The notes below the pieces were generated by a model. The model saw nothing but the letters and a program-made list of their open reading frames with translations, was not told where the DNA came from and searched no databases. DNA of 64,000 nt from positions 9,184-73,183 of the forward strand of contig CBFHWN010000004.1 of NCBI GenBank assembly GCA_965659595.1, read 5' to 3'. Positions 16,487 through 25,892 of the stretch are shown here, piece after piece (positions within the stretch are counted from its first letter, which is position 1; each line of letters opens with the position of its first letter). The translations under genes were made by a program, and so were the position numbers. Source of the stretch: Casp-actino8 sp965659595. Its GTDB lineage: Bacteria > Actinomycetota > Acidimicrobiia > Acidimicrobiales > Ilumatobacteraceae.

Positions 16487-18505
16487 GTGACCGACCAGAC
16501 TTCTCCTCACAGCAGCCTCGCCACTTCTCTCCTCGACGGCTTCGTCCAAGCCGGTGGTCCGGTCGTGTCACCCGATGGAAGGTTCGTCGCCTTCGTGGTG
16601 ACACGTGTCGATCACGGCAAGAACAAGTACGTGTCCCAGGTATGGCTCGGCTCGACCGACGGATCGGAGACTCCTGCACCGTTGACATCGGGTGACCCCG
16701 GGGAATCACAGCCCTCATGGTCGCCTGACGGACGACATCTCGCCTTCGTCTCGGGGCGCGAAGGCGCACAAGGCGCCAAGAAGGGCGAACGAACTCTCCA
16801 CGTGATTCCGGTGACGACCCCCGGCGAAACGCGCACGATCGCCGTGCGTCAGGACGGCCTCGATGCGCCGACCTGGTCACCCGACGGACGATGGATCGCT
16901 TTTTGTTCTCGCGTCCCCGACGAGCGCTATTCGGCCGAGGACGAATCGTGGCAATCTCCGCGTCGAATCGACACCTTCTTCACCCGTCTGAATGGCGAAG
17001 ATTTCGTGTTCGACCGCCCGAATCATCTGTGGGTCGTGGCCGCCGACGGCACGGGCCAACCGACAGACCTCACGCCCGGCCCGCATCAGGTCGGCGACTT
17101 CGCGTGGTGTGCCGATTCGAACGGTCTCATCGTCTCGTCGGCTCGCCACGCCGACTGGGACCGCGATCTCTCGACCGACTTGTTCGTGGTCGACCTCGAG
17201 GGCGACATTCGTGCCCTCACCGAACGCGCCGGCGTCCATTCGCATCCGTCGGTCTCCCCCGACGGCCGACGCGTCGCCTTCCTGGGTCACCACGATGCAA
17301 GCACCTACCCACACAACGTGCGCGTCGGCGTGATCGACCTCGCGACGCACACCAGGATCTGGATCTCGGAAGGTCTCGATCGAACCTTCGAGACCACAGT
17401 TGGCAACGTCGCGCCGGTGTGGGAGTCCGATTCGTCGATTCTCGCCACCGCCGAAGACGCCGGCGAGTGCCACCTCTATCGACTCGATGCGAACGGCACC
17501 ACACCACCGATCGCCATCACGTCGGGCGCTCGATGTGTGAAGGCCTTCGACGCCGCCGCCGGCGTGATCGCCGCCGCTGTCACCCATGTGACGCGTCCCG
17601 GTGAGATCCACGTGTGGCAACACGGAGCCGAGTCCGTTCTCACTGATGTGAGCCACTCCTACGTGAAAGCTGTTGCACCCATCGCTTGGGAGCGTTTCTC
17701 CGTTCCGGTCGCCAACGCCACACCGGGCGTCGAACCGCACATCGACGCCTGGATCGTGCGCCCGAAAGACTTCGATTCAGGGAAGAAGTATCCGGTGATC
17801 CTGAACGTGCACGGTGGACCGCACACGCAGTACGGCGAGGCCTACTTCGACGAGTTCCAGGCCCAAGCAGCAGCCGGATTCGTGGTCGTCGCCTGCAATC
17901 CCCGCGGGTCGTCCGGACGTGAAGAGGCCTGGGGACAAGCGATTCTCGGACCGAAGCACCCGAGACGACCGGGCACCGGTTGGGGCGTCGCCGACTTCGA
18001 GGACGTCCTCAGCGTCCTCGACGCCGCGCTCGACCGCTACGACTTCTGCGACCGATCACGCGTCGGCATGCAAGGCGGAAGTTACGGCGGCTACATGGCA
18101 ACACTGCTCGCGGCGCGACATGCAGGTCGCCTCCGTGCGGTGTGCAGCGAGCGTTCGGTGAACAACCTCCTCACCGAGGAGTGGTCGAGCGACATCGGCA
18201 CCATGTTCCGCGTCGAACACGGGCCCGATCCAGTGGAGGATCCGGACGAGTATCTCCGCATGTCACCGAGCACGCTCGCACGCGACATCGACGTTCCGGT
18301 GTTGATCGTCCACAGCGAGAACGATCTACGTTGTCCGATCAGTCAGGCCGAAGAGCTGTTCGTGACTCTGCGACTGCTCGGCAAAGAAGTGGTCTTCTAC
18401 CGATTCCCCGCCGAGACCCACGAACTCTCGCGAGCCGGTTCACCGGTTCATCGCCGTCAGCGTTTCGAGATCATTCTCGACTGGTTCGCCGAGAAGCTCG
18501 CCTGA
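16487..18505 (+). CDS. S9-family prolyl oligopeptidase-like serine peptidase
   Basis: A 672-residue protein. Residues about 20-400 are WD40-like/TolB beta-propeller repeats (SPDGRFVAFV, SWSPDGRHLAFVSG, TWSPDGRWIAFCSR). The C-terminal alpha/beta-hydrolase has catalytic Ser532 in GGSYGG, Asp613 in HSENDLR and His645 in ETHELSR, so the triad is complete. Such enzymes remove N-acyl amino acids or dipeptides from short peptides. No signal peptide is visible, so it is probably cytoplasmic. I chose GTG 16487 because TACCGT ends 7 nt upstream; GTG 16478 lies inside that box. Confidence 0.85.
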   Translation: MTDQTSPHSSLATSLLDGFVQAGGPVVSPDGRFVAFVVTRVDHGKNKYVSQVWLGSTDGSETPAPLTSGDPGESQPSWSPDGRHLAFVSGREGAQGAKKGERTLHVIPVTTPGETRTIAVRQDGLDAPTWSPDGRWIAFCSRVPDERYSAEDESWQSPRRIDTFFTRLNGEDFVFDRPNHLWVVAADGTGQPTDLTPGPHQVGDFAWCADSNGLIVSSARHADWDRDLSTDLFVVDLEGDIRALTERAGVHSHPSVSPDGRRVAFLGHHDASTYPHNVRVGVIDLATHTRIWISEGLDRTFETTVGNVAPVWESDSSILATAEDAGECHLYRLDANGTTPPIAITSGARCVKAFDAAAGVIAAAVTHVTRPGEIHVWQHGAESVLTDVSHSYVKAVAPIAWERFSVPVANATPGVEPHIDAWIVRPKDFDSGKKYPVILNVHGGPHTQYGEAYFDEFQAQAAAGFVVVACNPRGSSGREEAWGQAILGPKHPRRPGTGWGVADFEDVLSVLDAALDRYDFCDRSRVGMQGGSYGGYMATLLAARHAGRLRAVCSERSVNNLLTEEWSSDIGTMFRVEHGPDPVEDPDEYLRMSPSTLARDIDVPVLIVHSENDLRCPISQAEELFVTLRLLGKEVVFYRFPAETHELSRAGSPVHRRQRFEIILDWFAEKLA

Positions 18506-18554
18506 GCCGACGACACTGCGTTGGTATTTCGGCCCGTCGTCTTTCGGCACGTCA

Positions 18555-19361
18555 TCACTCGGCGAGCCAGTGGTCGATCAGCTTGCGGGCGATCGAAATG
18601 CCGGGCGGAATGGGCGGCAAATCGTCTTTGCGATACCAGTTCGCCTCGACGATCTCGGCCGGATCGCAGACGATGTCGCCGCTCATCCATTCGGCCCGAA
18701 AACCGAGCATCAGGCTGTGAGGAAACGGCCAGGGCTGACTCCCGAGATAGCGAACCCTGTCGACTTCCACACCGACTTCTTCGCGCACTTCGCGAATCAC
18801 GGCCCCTTCCAAGGTCTCGCCGGGTTCGACGAAGCCGGCCAGACACGAGAACATCGGCATGCGGAACTGAACGCCACGCGCAAGCAACGCCTCTTGGTCC
18901 GGACCTGGTTCGCCGCGAGTGACGAGTGTGATCATTGCCGGGGCGAGTCGAGGGAACGCCATGTGACCGCACGACGGGCATCGCATGGCTCGTTCGTTGT
19001 GCGCAAGTTGGGTGGGCGTACCGCAACGTCCGCAGAAACGATGGGTACGAGCCCAGTCGACGATCTGCACGGCTCGTCCAGCCGCGAGCCATTCATCTTC
19101 TGACGTGCGACCGAACAGACTGAACAGATCGAGAGCCGCGCCGTCGGACGGATCGAGCGTGTGATCGGAGGGGACGTCGACTCCCCAGTAGGCCCGACCG
19201 TCGAGCACTCCGAGGAAGTGCCGACCCCAGTCGGGAGACACTTGTTCATCGTGAATCCAGACCCTGGATTCGACGACGTGAACGTAAAGATGCCCGTCGA
19301 CATCGGCGGGTGGAGCGATGGCGGGCTGGAAACGGCTGATACGGCTGATCGACTCGGTCAC
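18555..19361 (-). CDS. nudC: NAD+/NADH diphosphatase (NudC, Nudix hydrolase)
   Basis: About 268 residues. A zinc ribbon (CGRCG then CPSCG) precedes the Nudix box GFVEPGETLEGAVIREVREEVGVEV (read in two halves), followed by the NudC-specific SQPWPFPHS motif. The enzyme hydrolyses NAD(H) to NMN(H) and AMP and, in studied bacteria, decaps NAD-capped RNA. The likely start is GTG 19361, only 12 nt from the assembly gap, so the true start could lie in missing sequence. It is divergent from the thiolase at 19402. Confidence 0.9.
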   Translation of the reverse strand: MTESISRISRFQPAIAPPADVDGHLYVHVVESRVWIHDEQVSPDWGRHFLGVLDGRAYWGVDVPSDHTLDPSDGAALDLFSLFGRTSEDEWLAAGRAVQIVDWARTHRFCGRCGTPTQLAHNERAMRCPSCGHMAFPRLAPAMITLVTRGEPGPDQEALLARGVQFRMPMFSCLAGFVEPGETLEGAVIREVREEVGVEVDRVRYLGSQPWPFPHSLMLGFRAEWMSGDIVCDPAEIVEANWYRKDDLPPIPPGISIARKLIDHWLAE

Positions 19362-19373
19362 CCTGGAAGTGTG

Positions 19374-19383
19374 NNNNNNNNNN
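19374..19383. other. Assembly gap (10 N)
   Basis: Ten unresolved bases in the intergenic region between the divergent nudC and thiolase genes. The true length of the missing sequence cannot be known from this window. Both promoters are probably affected. Confidence 0.99.
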
Positions 19384-19401
19384 GACCGTAGGATGCCCCT
19401 C

Positions 19402-20595
19402 ATGTCGAACTCCTCCTCGCGCCAGGTCGTCATCGTCGAAGCAGTCCGCACTCCGGTCGGCCGTAGGAACGGAGGGCTCTCGACCCTGCACCCGGCCGAA
19501 TTACTGGGCCTCGTCCAAAAAGAAGTGATCCGCCGGACCGGCATCGATCCGGCCGCGGTCGAACAGGTCGTGGGTGGAAACGTGAGCCAGGTCGGGGCCC
19601 AGAGCTTCAACATCACTCGTACGTCGTGGCTGTCGGCTGGACTTCCCATGTCGACGGCGTGCACGACGGTCGACACCCAGTGCGGCTCGAGCCAGCAGGC
19701 CACCGGACTCGCCGCATCACTCGTGGCGTCGGGCGTGGTCGACGTGGCCATGGCCTGCGGTGTCGAATCGATGAGTCGTGTTCCGATCGGAAGCAACTCG
19801 TCGAAGGCGCTCGGCCTCGGTGTCCCGGTGCCGAAGTCGTACTTTGAGCAATACGAGTTCACGTCACAGTTCGAAGGCGCCGAGCGCATCGCCGACGAGT
19901 GGAACATCACCCGTGCCGACACAGACGCTTTCGGCCTCGAGTCGCAGGAGCGCGCCGCCCGTGCGTGGGCCGAAGGTCGCTTCGACGGCCAGTTCATCGA
20001 TGTCGACGCACCCGATCTCGACGAAGACGGCAAGCCGACCGGCACCACTCATCGCGTGTCGCGTGACGAAGGAATTCGGGACACCACCCTCGAGAAGTTG
20101 GCCACGTTGAAGCCAGTCGCGCGCGAGAACGGCGTGCACACCGCCGGCAACTCGTCCCAGATCTCCGACGGGGCGGCGGCCATTCTCATGATGACGGCCG
20201 AAAAGGCGGCCGAACTCGGTCTCACACCTCGCGCCCGCGTGGTCGACAGCTGCCTCGTCGGTGTCGATCCGGTTCTCATGCTCACCGGCCCGATCGACGC
20301 CACCGAACGCCTTCTCGAACGCAACGGTCTCACCATCGACCAGATCGACACCTTCGAGATCAACGAAGCCTTCGCTTCGGTCGTCCTCGCCTGGGCCAAG
20401 GCCGTCGGCGCCGATCTGGCCCGCACCAACCCCAACGGCGGCGCCATCGCCCTCGGACATCCCCTCGGTGGAACCGGAGCGATCCTCATGACGAAGGCGC
20501 TCTACGAACTGGAGCGAACCGGCGGTCGTTATGGGCTCGTCTCGATGTGCTGTGGCGGTGGCCTCGGCACCGGCACCCTCATCGAACGAATCTGA
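19402..20595 (+). CDS. Acetyl-CoA acyltransferase (degradative thiolase, FadA-like)
   Basis: A 397-residue thiolase with the complete catalytic set: nucleophile Cys in DTQCGSSQQA (near residue 93), NEAFA, His in ALGHPLGGTGA, and acid/base Cys in MCCGGGLGTG. It cleaves 3-ketoacyl-CoA with CoA, the last step of a beta-oxidation cycle; FadA5-like steroid substrates are possible but unproven. Start ATG 19402 has TAGGAT 7 nt upstream (leaderless type); an ATG three codons earlier lies in the promoter. Unlike the thiolase at 157-1356 it keeps the GHP motif. Confidence 0.9.
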   Translation: MSNSSSRQVVIVEAVRTPVGRRNGGLSTLHPAELLGLVQKEVIRRTGIDPAAVEQVVGGNVSQVGAQSFNITRTSWLSAGLPMSTACTTVDTQCGSSQQATGLAASLVASGVVDVAMACGVESMSRVPIGSNSSKALGLGVPVPKSYFEQYEFTSQFEGAERIADEWNITRADTDAFGLESQERAARAWAEGRFDGQFIDVDAPDLDEDGKPTGTTHRVSRDEGIRDTTLEKLATLKPVARENGVHTAGNSSQISDGAAAILMMTAEKAAELGLTPRARVVDSCLVGVDPVLMLTGPIDATERLLERNGLTIDQIDTFEINEAFASVVLAWAKAVGADLARTNPNGGAIALGHPLGGTGAILMTKALYELERTGGRYGLVSMCCGGGLGTGTLIERI

Positions 20596-20609
20596 TCCCA
20601 CACTCGGCC

Positions 20610-21113
20610 GTGGCCGACCGACGTCTTCTGAGCGCGCTCACCATCATGCTGTGCCTCACAGCATGTGCGACGGCTCCCGTTCTTCCCGACGGCGCCAACG
20701 GTGAAGTCGTCGAACACGTCGACGGCGACACCCTCGACATCGTTTTCGCCGTGGACGGTCGAGCGATCGTCGAACGGATCCGACTCATCGGCATCGACAC
20801 ACCCGAGACCAAGAAACCCGGCACACCGATCGAGTGCTACGGACCCGAGGCATCACAGCGGCTGGCCGAACTTCTACCGGTCGGTACCTTCGTCGACGTC
20901 GTTCGTGACACCGATACTCGCGACGACTACGGCCGACTGCTCGCCTACGTGTACCGAGCCGCCGATCGAATCCTCGTCAACGAGATCCTCGTCCGAGAGG
21001 GTTACGCCCGAACCCTCTTCATTCCGCCCAACACCTCTCTCGAGACCGAGTTTCGCCGAGCGGAACGCAGTGCCCGCACCGAACGCCGCGGCCTGTGGTC
21101 GGCGTGCTCGTGA
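20610..21113 (+). CDS. Staphylococcal nuclease-like (thermonuclease) lipoprotein
   Basis: A 167-residue protein. The N-terminal signal ends in the lipobox LTAC (Cys19). The SNase domain shows VDGDTLDI, RLIGIDTPETKKPG (catalytic Arg and acidic residues), DDYGRLLAYVY and the C-terminal RRGLWS. It is a calcium-dependent phosphodiesterase that cuts DNA/RNA, here probably tethered outside the cytoplasmic membrane for nucleic-acid use. GTG start 14 nt after the thiolase stop, so it may be co-transcribed. Confidence 0.85.
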   Translation: MADRRLLSALTIMLCLTACATAPVLPDGANGEVVEHVDGDTLDIVFAVDGRAIVERIRLIGIDTPETKKPGTPIECYGPEASQRLAELLPVGTFVDVVRDTDTRDDYGRLLAYVYRAADRILVNEILVREGYARTLFIPPNTSLETEFRRAERSARTERRGLWSACS

Positions 21114-21135
21114 CGTCGACAGGTAGCGTGATCCC

Positions 21136-21972
21136 GTGACCGAACTCCTACGACGTCTGGGCTACGACCCCGACGCCAAACTGGTGATCGTCTCATGTGA
21201 CGACCTCGGCTCGTGCCACGCCGCCAACGTCGGGGTGTACCGCGCGCTGCGCGATGGCCTCGCCACGTGCGCTTCGGTCATGGTGCCGGCTCCGTGGGCT
21301 CGCCATGCCGCTCTCGAATACGCCGGTGAGGACATCGGCGTACATCTCACGTTGAATGCCGAACACCCGGCGTATCGATGGGGTCCGATCACTCACTCGC
21401 CGTCGCTTCTGTCAGGCGACGGAGGATTCCCACGCGACATCGACGACCTCTGGGAACACGCCGATCCCGAAGAGGTACGCCGTGAATGCCGAGCGCAGAT
21501 CGAGCGGGCCATCCTCTGGGGCTTCGATGTGACCCACCTCGCGCCCCATCTCACGGCGATCACTTTGCGACCCGAATTCTTCGACGTCTATCTCGATCTG
21601 GCGGTGGAATTCGCATTGCCTGTTCGTCTTCCTTCGACCATCACCGAAGCTCAGGCCGGATTTCCGTTCCGTCGTCTGGCCTCCGACGAGGGAGTGCTGT
21701 TCCCCGATCACTTCGATCACGACTGGTCGGCCGGGAGTCGAGTTCGCGTCCGACGGGCCTTCCAGAACCTGCAACCGGGAGTCACCGAGATCCACGTGCA
21801 GCCCGTGATCGACACCGCCGAGGTTCGCGCTCTCGCCGGCTCGGCCGCCGATGGCTGGGTCGACGACCTCGCTCTCGTGACCGGCGATGGCGAGCTTCGG
21901 CACTTGCTGGACGAGACCGGGGCGATTCTGATCGGCTACCGCGCGCTGCGCGACGCGATGCGCCGCGCTTAG
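21136..21972 (+). CDS. YdjC/ChbG-family carbohydrate deacetylase-like protein
   Basis: A 278-residue protein with the family's metal-binding pattern: SCDDLGSCHAAN (Asp pair near residue 22), GVHLTLNAEH (His) and HLAPHLTAI (His). ChbG removes acetyl groups from chito-oligosaccharides, and HpnK-like members act on lipid-linked sugars; the substrate here is not clear. GTG start with TAGCGT 6 nt upstream (leaderless type). The stop overlaps the stop of the opposing SCP2-like gene in a TTAG tetramer. Confidence 0.75.
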   Translation: MTELLRRLGYDPDAKLVIVSCDDLGSCHAANVGVYRALRDGLATCASVMVPAPWARHAALEYAGEDIGVHLTLNAEHPAYRWGPITHSPSLLSGDGGFPRDIDDLWEHADPEEVRRECRAQIERAILWGFDVTHLAPHLTAITLRPEFFDVYLDLAVEFALPVRLPSTITEAQAGFPFRRLASDEGVLFPDHFDHDWSAGSRVRVRRAFQNLQPGVTEIHVQPVIDTAEVRALAGSAADGWVDDLALVTGDGELRHLLDETGAILIGYRALRDAMRRA

Positions 21973-22199
21973 ACGTTCGCTACGAGCTCGGCGATTCGTC
22001 GCCCGGCCTCACCCGACGACAGCGCGTCGAACAATGGACCGGTCGGGCCCGTCGACTTCAACTTTCCGAGCATGAAGGCGACCGACGGATCGAGCTCCAC
22101 ATCGGCCGACGACAATGTGACGACGACTTCGGCATCGTCGGGACCGTCGACACGTTCATCCTTCTTGCCGACCACGAGGCGGTACTGCACGAGGGTCAT
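21969..22199 (-). CDS. SCP2-like sterol/lipid-binding small protein
   Basis: Seventy-six residues resembling the C-terminal part of an SCP2 domain: DAEVVVTLSSADVELDPS followed by VAFMLGKLKSTGPTGPLFDAL. SCP2 domains form a hydrophobic tunnel for lipids or acyl-CoAs. The protein is shorter than the usual 100 or so residues. Its ATG overlaps the TGA of the mca gene (ATGA), so the two are coupled. The functional link to mycothiol metabolism is unclear. Confidence 0.55.
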   Translation of the reverse strand: MTLVQYRLVVGKKDERVDGPDDAEVVVTLSSADVELDPSVAFMLGKLKSTGPTGPLFDALSSGEAGRRIAELVANV

Positions 22200-23167
22200 G
22201 ATGTCACCGACGACGGATCGACGAGTCGCCTGGGAGGATCGACAGGCCGGCGGAGTACCGACGCGATCCCGGCGAACAGGTCGGTCTCGACGTCGTTCTC
22301 AGTGGGCCCGCCGACGGTGGATCGGGCCAGGATCCAGTCCTCGTACGGATACACCTCGGCCAATTCGTCATCAGTCAATCCGAACCACCACGGCTCGTTC
22401 GGATCGACCTGAGTGGCGTGAGCACGGAGTGCTCCGGTACGCGCCCAGAGAAAATCGCCGATGTGCAGACGGGTCGTGATGCGCTCGTCATGACTCGGGC
22501 GCGCCAGCCATTTCTCGTCGAACGGCGAGGACCCGGTGCGAGCGAGCATCGCTTCGTGGACCATGAGCATGCGCGTCTTCGACCACACCGTGTAATAGAG
22601 CTTCGACGGCTGGAACACCGGACCGGCCCAGGGGTACCACGTGGGATCGCCGGCTCGCTCGAACGCCAGCACCGACACATCGTGCACCTTCACGTGATCG
22701 GGATGCGGGTAACCGCGCTGATCGTCGTTGTAGGTGATCAGGACCTGCGGTCGCGTGCGTCGGATCACGGCCACGAGCCGACCGACGGCCTCGTCGAGAT
22801 CTGCCCGATGGAACGACGTGGGATGGTCGTTGGCCGGCGAGTCGAGCATGCCCGAATCGCGATACCCCAGCATGACCACCTCATCGAAACCGATGATGCG
22901 CGCCGACTCGGCCAACTCTCCGGGCCGGATCCGAGCCATCACGTCGCGCTCTTGTTCAGGTGTCAGACCGTGGAACGGCTGACCAGGCTCGCGCAGGCCG
23001 GGATTTTGCAGGTCACCCTCTTCACCGCCGGTGCAGCAGACGAGAATCGTCCGCACACCGACGTCGTGATACGCGGCGAGAGTGGGAGCGCCTTTCGATG
23101 CTTCGTCGTCGGGATGGGCGTGGACCGTGAGGACGCAGAGTTCGGCTCCGGTCGCATCGGTGGGCAT
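22196..23167 (-). CDS. mca: Mycothiol S-conjugate amidase
   Basis: A 323-residue LmbE-fold zinc amidase with AHPDDEASKG (metal-binding His-Asp-Asp near residue 19), CCTGGEEGDLQN, LGYRDSGM and GYPHPDHVKVH (metal His). Mca cleaves mycothiol S-conjugates into a mercapturic acid and GlcN-inositol, a detoxification step limited to mycothiol-making Actinobacteria. The length and the YYTVWSK region fit Mca better than the deacetylase MshB. TAGCGT lies 6 nt before ATG 23167. Divergent from the PEBP gene. Confidence 0.85.
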   Translation of the reverse strand: MPTDATGAELCVLTVHAHPDDEASKGAPTLAAYHDVGVRTILVCCTGGEEGDLQNPGLREPGQPFHGLTPEQERDVMARIRPGELAESARIIGFDEVVMLGYRDSGMLDSPANDHPTSFHRADLDEAVGRLVAVIRRTRPQVLITYNDDQRGYPHPDHVKVHDVSVLAFERAGDPTWYPWAGPVFQPSKLYYTVWSKTRMLMVHEAMLARTGSSPFDEKWLARPSHDERITTRLHIGDFLWARTGALRAHATQVDPNEPWWFGLTDDELAEVYPYEDWILARSTVGGPTENDVETDLFAGIASVLRRPVDPPRRLVDPSSVTS

Positions 23168-23224
23168 ACCGACACGCTACTGCCGACACCGACTTCGGTA
23201 CCGGGGCGCAATAGCGTGTCGAGG

Positions 23225-23890
23225 GTGACGTTCGAAGCACGCCGCCGGCGATTCACCGGGTGCACCGCCGGAGCGCTCGCCCTCGTCGCCTCGGTCAGCG
23301 CCTGCGCGTCGGACGGTCGTGAGATGTCACCGCCCCGCCCCGATCAAGTGCAGACCATCATCGACGGCACGACGGCGCCCACGGTGATCGATGGATCGCT
23401 CGAATTCTCGTCCGCCCCGGACGAGGTGTTCACACTCACTGCGCCATGGAACGACGGGCAAGCGATTCCCGTCGACCACACCTGCTCGGGTGACGGTGTG
23501 TCACCACCCCTGGTGTGGTCGGGCGCCCCGATCGAAACCCAGTCTTTCGCACTGGTCGTCACCGATCTCGACGCCACCGGCCCGACCGGTGATCCGCTCG
23601 TCCACTGGGTGGTCGCCAACATCGACCCCTTCGTCACCACCATCGGGACCGGCGGTTCGGTCGCCGGTGCCATCGAAGGTGTGAACGACCTCGGCCGACC
23701 TGATGTGCCGATCGTCGGTTGGTCCCCCCTCTGCCCGCCGAGTGGTGAGACCCATACCTACGTCTTCACCTTGCACGCCCTCAGCCAACGACTCGATCTC
23801 CTCGACGGCACACCCGGTGGCGACTTGATTCGGGCCGTCGAACTGGCGTCACTCTCGTCGGCCGGGATCACCGGCATCACCACCAGCTGA
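23225..23890 (+). CDS. YbhB/YbcL-type PEBP family protein, predicted lipoprotein
   Basis: A 221-residue protein. An arginine-rich N-terminus (RRRRFTG) and hydrophobic stretch end at a lipobox-like SAC (Cys27), so export is likely, possibly by Tat. The PEBP fold follows: IPVDHTCSGDGVSPPLVWSGAP, FALVVTDLDA, HWVVANIDP and CPPSGETHTYVFTLHAL. Bacterial members bind small anions or phospholipid head groups; their role is poorly known. GTG start with TAGCGT 7 nt upstream (leaderless type). Confidence 0.8.
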   Translation: MTFEARRRRFTGCTAGALALVASVSACASDGREMSPPRPDQVQTIIDGTTAPTVIDGSLEFSSAPDEVFTLTAPWNDGQAIPVDHTCSGDGVSPPLVWSGAPIETQSFALVVTDLDATGPTGDPLVHWVVANIDPFVTTIGTGGSVAGAIEGVNDLGRPDVPIVGWSPLCPPSGETHTYVFTLHALSQRLDLLDGTPGGDLIRAVELASLSSAGITGITTS

Positions 23891-23936
23891 CCACCCTCCG
23901 CGTTCGAGTGACCACCCCGTGCCACACTGGCGGGGG

Positions 23937-25892
23937 ATGATCGGACTGTTCGAAACCGACCCGGCGGCCCGGCTGATTGCCGTCGACTCTGTGAGCGCGC
24001 GAATCTCGTCGTCCGGAGGATCGGCCATCGGACGAATACCGTGGGCGTCGGCCTCACCGGTCCGTCGCAACGACATCGAAAGAGACTGGTCGAGCCGCAC
24101 CACCGAAGGATTCGACACCGAGTTCGACATCGGAATCGACGGCGTCGTTCGTCGAGCACGGATCGTGATGTCACCTCGACTCGAGTCGGACGGCACTTTG
24201 CTCGGCTACCTCGGCACGGTCATCATCGATCAACCCGACGACGACATCCGACACGTGCTTCATCGCACACCCGATGTTGTGTGGGCGGTCGACGAGTCCG
24301 GTGCCGTCCGCTTCGCCAACGAGTCGACGAAGCGTCTCGTCGGCGACGGCCGAGTCGACAATCTGGCGTCCACACTTCGCGACCAGGTACCGCGGGCCCT
24401 GCTCGTCGGTGATCTCGAACATTGGCGTGGTGACGTGGTGATCAGAAACGCCATGAGTGACCCGACCACTCTCGACTGCACGGTGGTACGCAATCCGGAC
24501 GGCGGGTACACGTCCTGGTGCCGTGACGTCACCGCGTCGGCTCGTCTGCACGCCGAACTCGCCCATCAGGCCACCCACGACGCTCTCACCGGACTTCCCG
24601 GTCGGCAACTCTTCCTTCGTCGAGTGGCCGATGCCGTCGAGAGATCCCGAATCGACGGTCGCTCGCTCGCAGTTCTCTATGTCGACATCGATCACCTGAA
24701 AACCGTCAACGACATGCTGGGCCACGACGACGGTGATGCTTTCATCTCACTCGTGGGCCGCCGCCTGGTGGCCAGCACGCGTCCCGACGACGTGATCGGA
24801 CGAATGGGCGGTGACGAGTTCGTGGTTCTCTGCGAAGGAGTCGGCGACGAGACAACCGCTCTCGATCTCGCCGAGCGGATCATCAGCACGTCCGCCGAAC
24901 CTGTCGTGCTCCACGGTCACCGCATGTCCACCGGAGTCAGTATCGGCGTCGCAACATGGACGCCGGCCGATCGCTCCGACACGTTGAACGGCACACCACT
25001 CGATGTCGCGCTCGAAATGGTCCGACGAGCCGACACCGCGATGTATCGCGCGAAGATGCGCGGCAAAGGTCGTTGCGAATCGTTCACCGATGCGATGAGT
25101 CACGAAGCCGAACGCCGTGGCCGCCTCCGCCTTGATCTCGAGCGAGCACTGGCCGACGATCAGTTCCACCTCGTCTTCCAACCCGTCGCCGCCCTCCACA
25201 CCGGGCGCGCCGAAGCAGCCGAAGCTCTGCTCCGATGGAATCATCCGACCGAAGGGATCCTCGTACCGGCCGATTTCGTGGAGCTCGCCGAGGAGACCGG
25301 GCTCGTGGTCCCGATCGGCTCCTGGGTCGTCGACGAAGCATTGCGCGTGCTGGCGTCCTGGATCTCCGATGGGCGGGTCGACCGGCATTTCCGCATGCAC
25401 GTGAACGTGTCCTCCCAACAAGTGGTCGACACATCCTTCGTGGAAGGACTTGCGGGAGCCGTCCGTCGTCACGGACTCAGCCCGGCCAATCTCTCGATCG
25501 AGTACCGGTCGGACGTTCTCGACGACGACGAAGCCGCCCGAACCCTTCGGTCTCTCCATCGACTGGGCTTCGTTCTGACCGTGGACGAGTTCGGCGACCG
25601 CCGATCATCGCTCTCCGACCTGCGAACAATCACTCCTCACTACGTCAAACTTGCCGGATCCTTCGTTCGCCCTCTCGACGTCGACGATCGCGACGATCCG
25701 ATGGTGCGCGGCCTGGTCCAGCTCGCGCACGGCCTCGACGTCTCGGTCATCGCCGCGTGGGTCGTATCGAACCATCAACTGCAGCGACTCCACTCTCTCG
25801 GCTGTGATCTCGTCCAGGGATTTCACGTGGCCCGACCTGTGCGTGCCGACGACTTCGATCCGACCGCCGTGGCAGTTCGTATCAACGGCTGA
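23937..25892 (+). CDS. PAS-GGDEF-EAL protein: active-looking diguanylate cyclase with degenerate EAL domain
   Basis: A 651-residue soluble protein. A PAS-like domain spans about 105-200 (TPDVVWAVDESGAVRFAN). The GGDEF domain has intact RMGGDEF (GGDEF at 291-295) and an RxxD inhibitory I-site at 282-285, so it should make c-di-GMP with product feedback. The EAL domain starts with EALLRW (429-434) but lacks other catalytic residues: the loop-6 DDFG is DEFG, the KxD pair is KLA, and the EGVE motif is AWVVS. QGF is kept. It is therefore probably not a working phosphodiesterase and may bind c-di-GMP. No membrane segment is visible. It ends inside the bidirectional hairpin at 25881. Confidence 0.85.
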   Translation: MIGLFETDPAARLIAVDSVSARISSSGGSAIGRIPWASASPVRRNDIERDWSSRTTEGFDTEFDIGIDGVVRRARIVMSPRLESDGTLLGYLGTVIIDQPDDDIRHVLHRTPDVVWAVDESGAVRFANESTKRLVGDGRVDNLASTLRDQVPRALLVGDLEHWRGDVVIRNAMSDPTTLDCTVVRNPDGGYTSWCRDVTASARLHAELAHQATHDALTGLPGRQLFLRRVADAVERSRIDGRSLAVLYVDIDHLKTVNDMLGHDDGDAFISLVGRRLVASTRPDDVIGRMGGDEFVVLCEGVGDETTALDLAERIISTSAEPVVLHGHRMSTGVSIGVATWTPADRSDTLNGTPLDVALEMVRRADTAMYRAKMRGKGRCESFTDAMSHEAERRGRLRLDLERALADDQFHLVFQPVAALHTGRAEAAEALLRWNHPTEGILVPADFVELAEETGLVVPIGSWVVDEALRVLASWISDGRVDRHFRMHVNVSSQQVVDTSFVEGLAGAVRRHGLSPANLSIEYRSDVLDDDEAARTLRSLHRLGFVLTVDEFGDRRSSLSDLRTITPHYVKLAGSFVRPLDVDDRDDPMVRGLVQLAHGLDVSVIAAWVVSNHQLQRLHSLGCDLVQGFHVARPVRADDFDPTAVAVRING

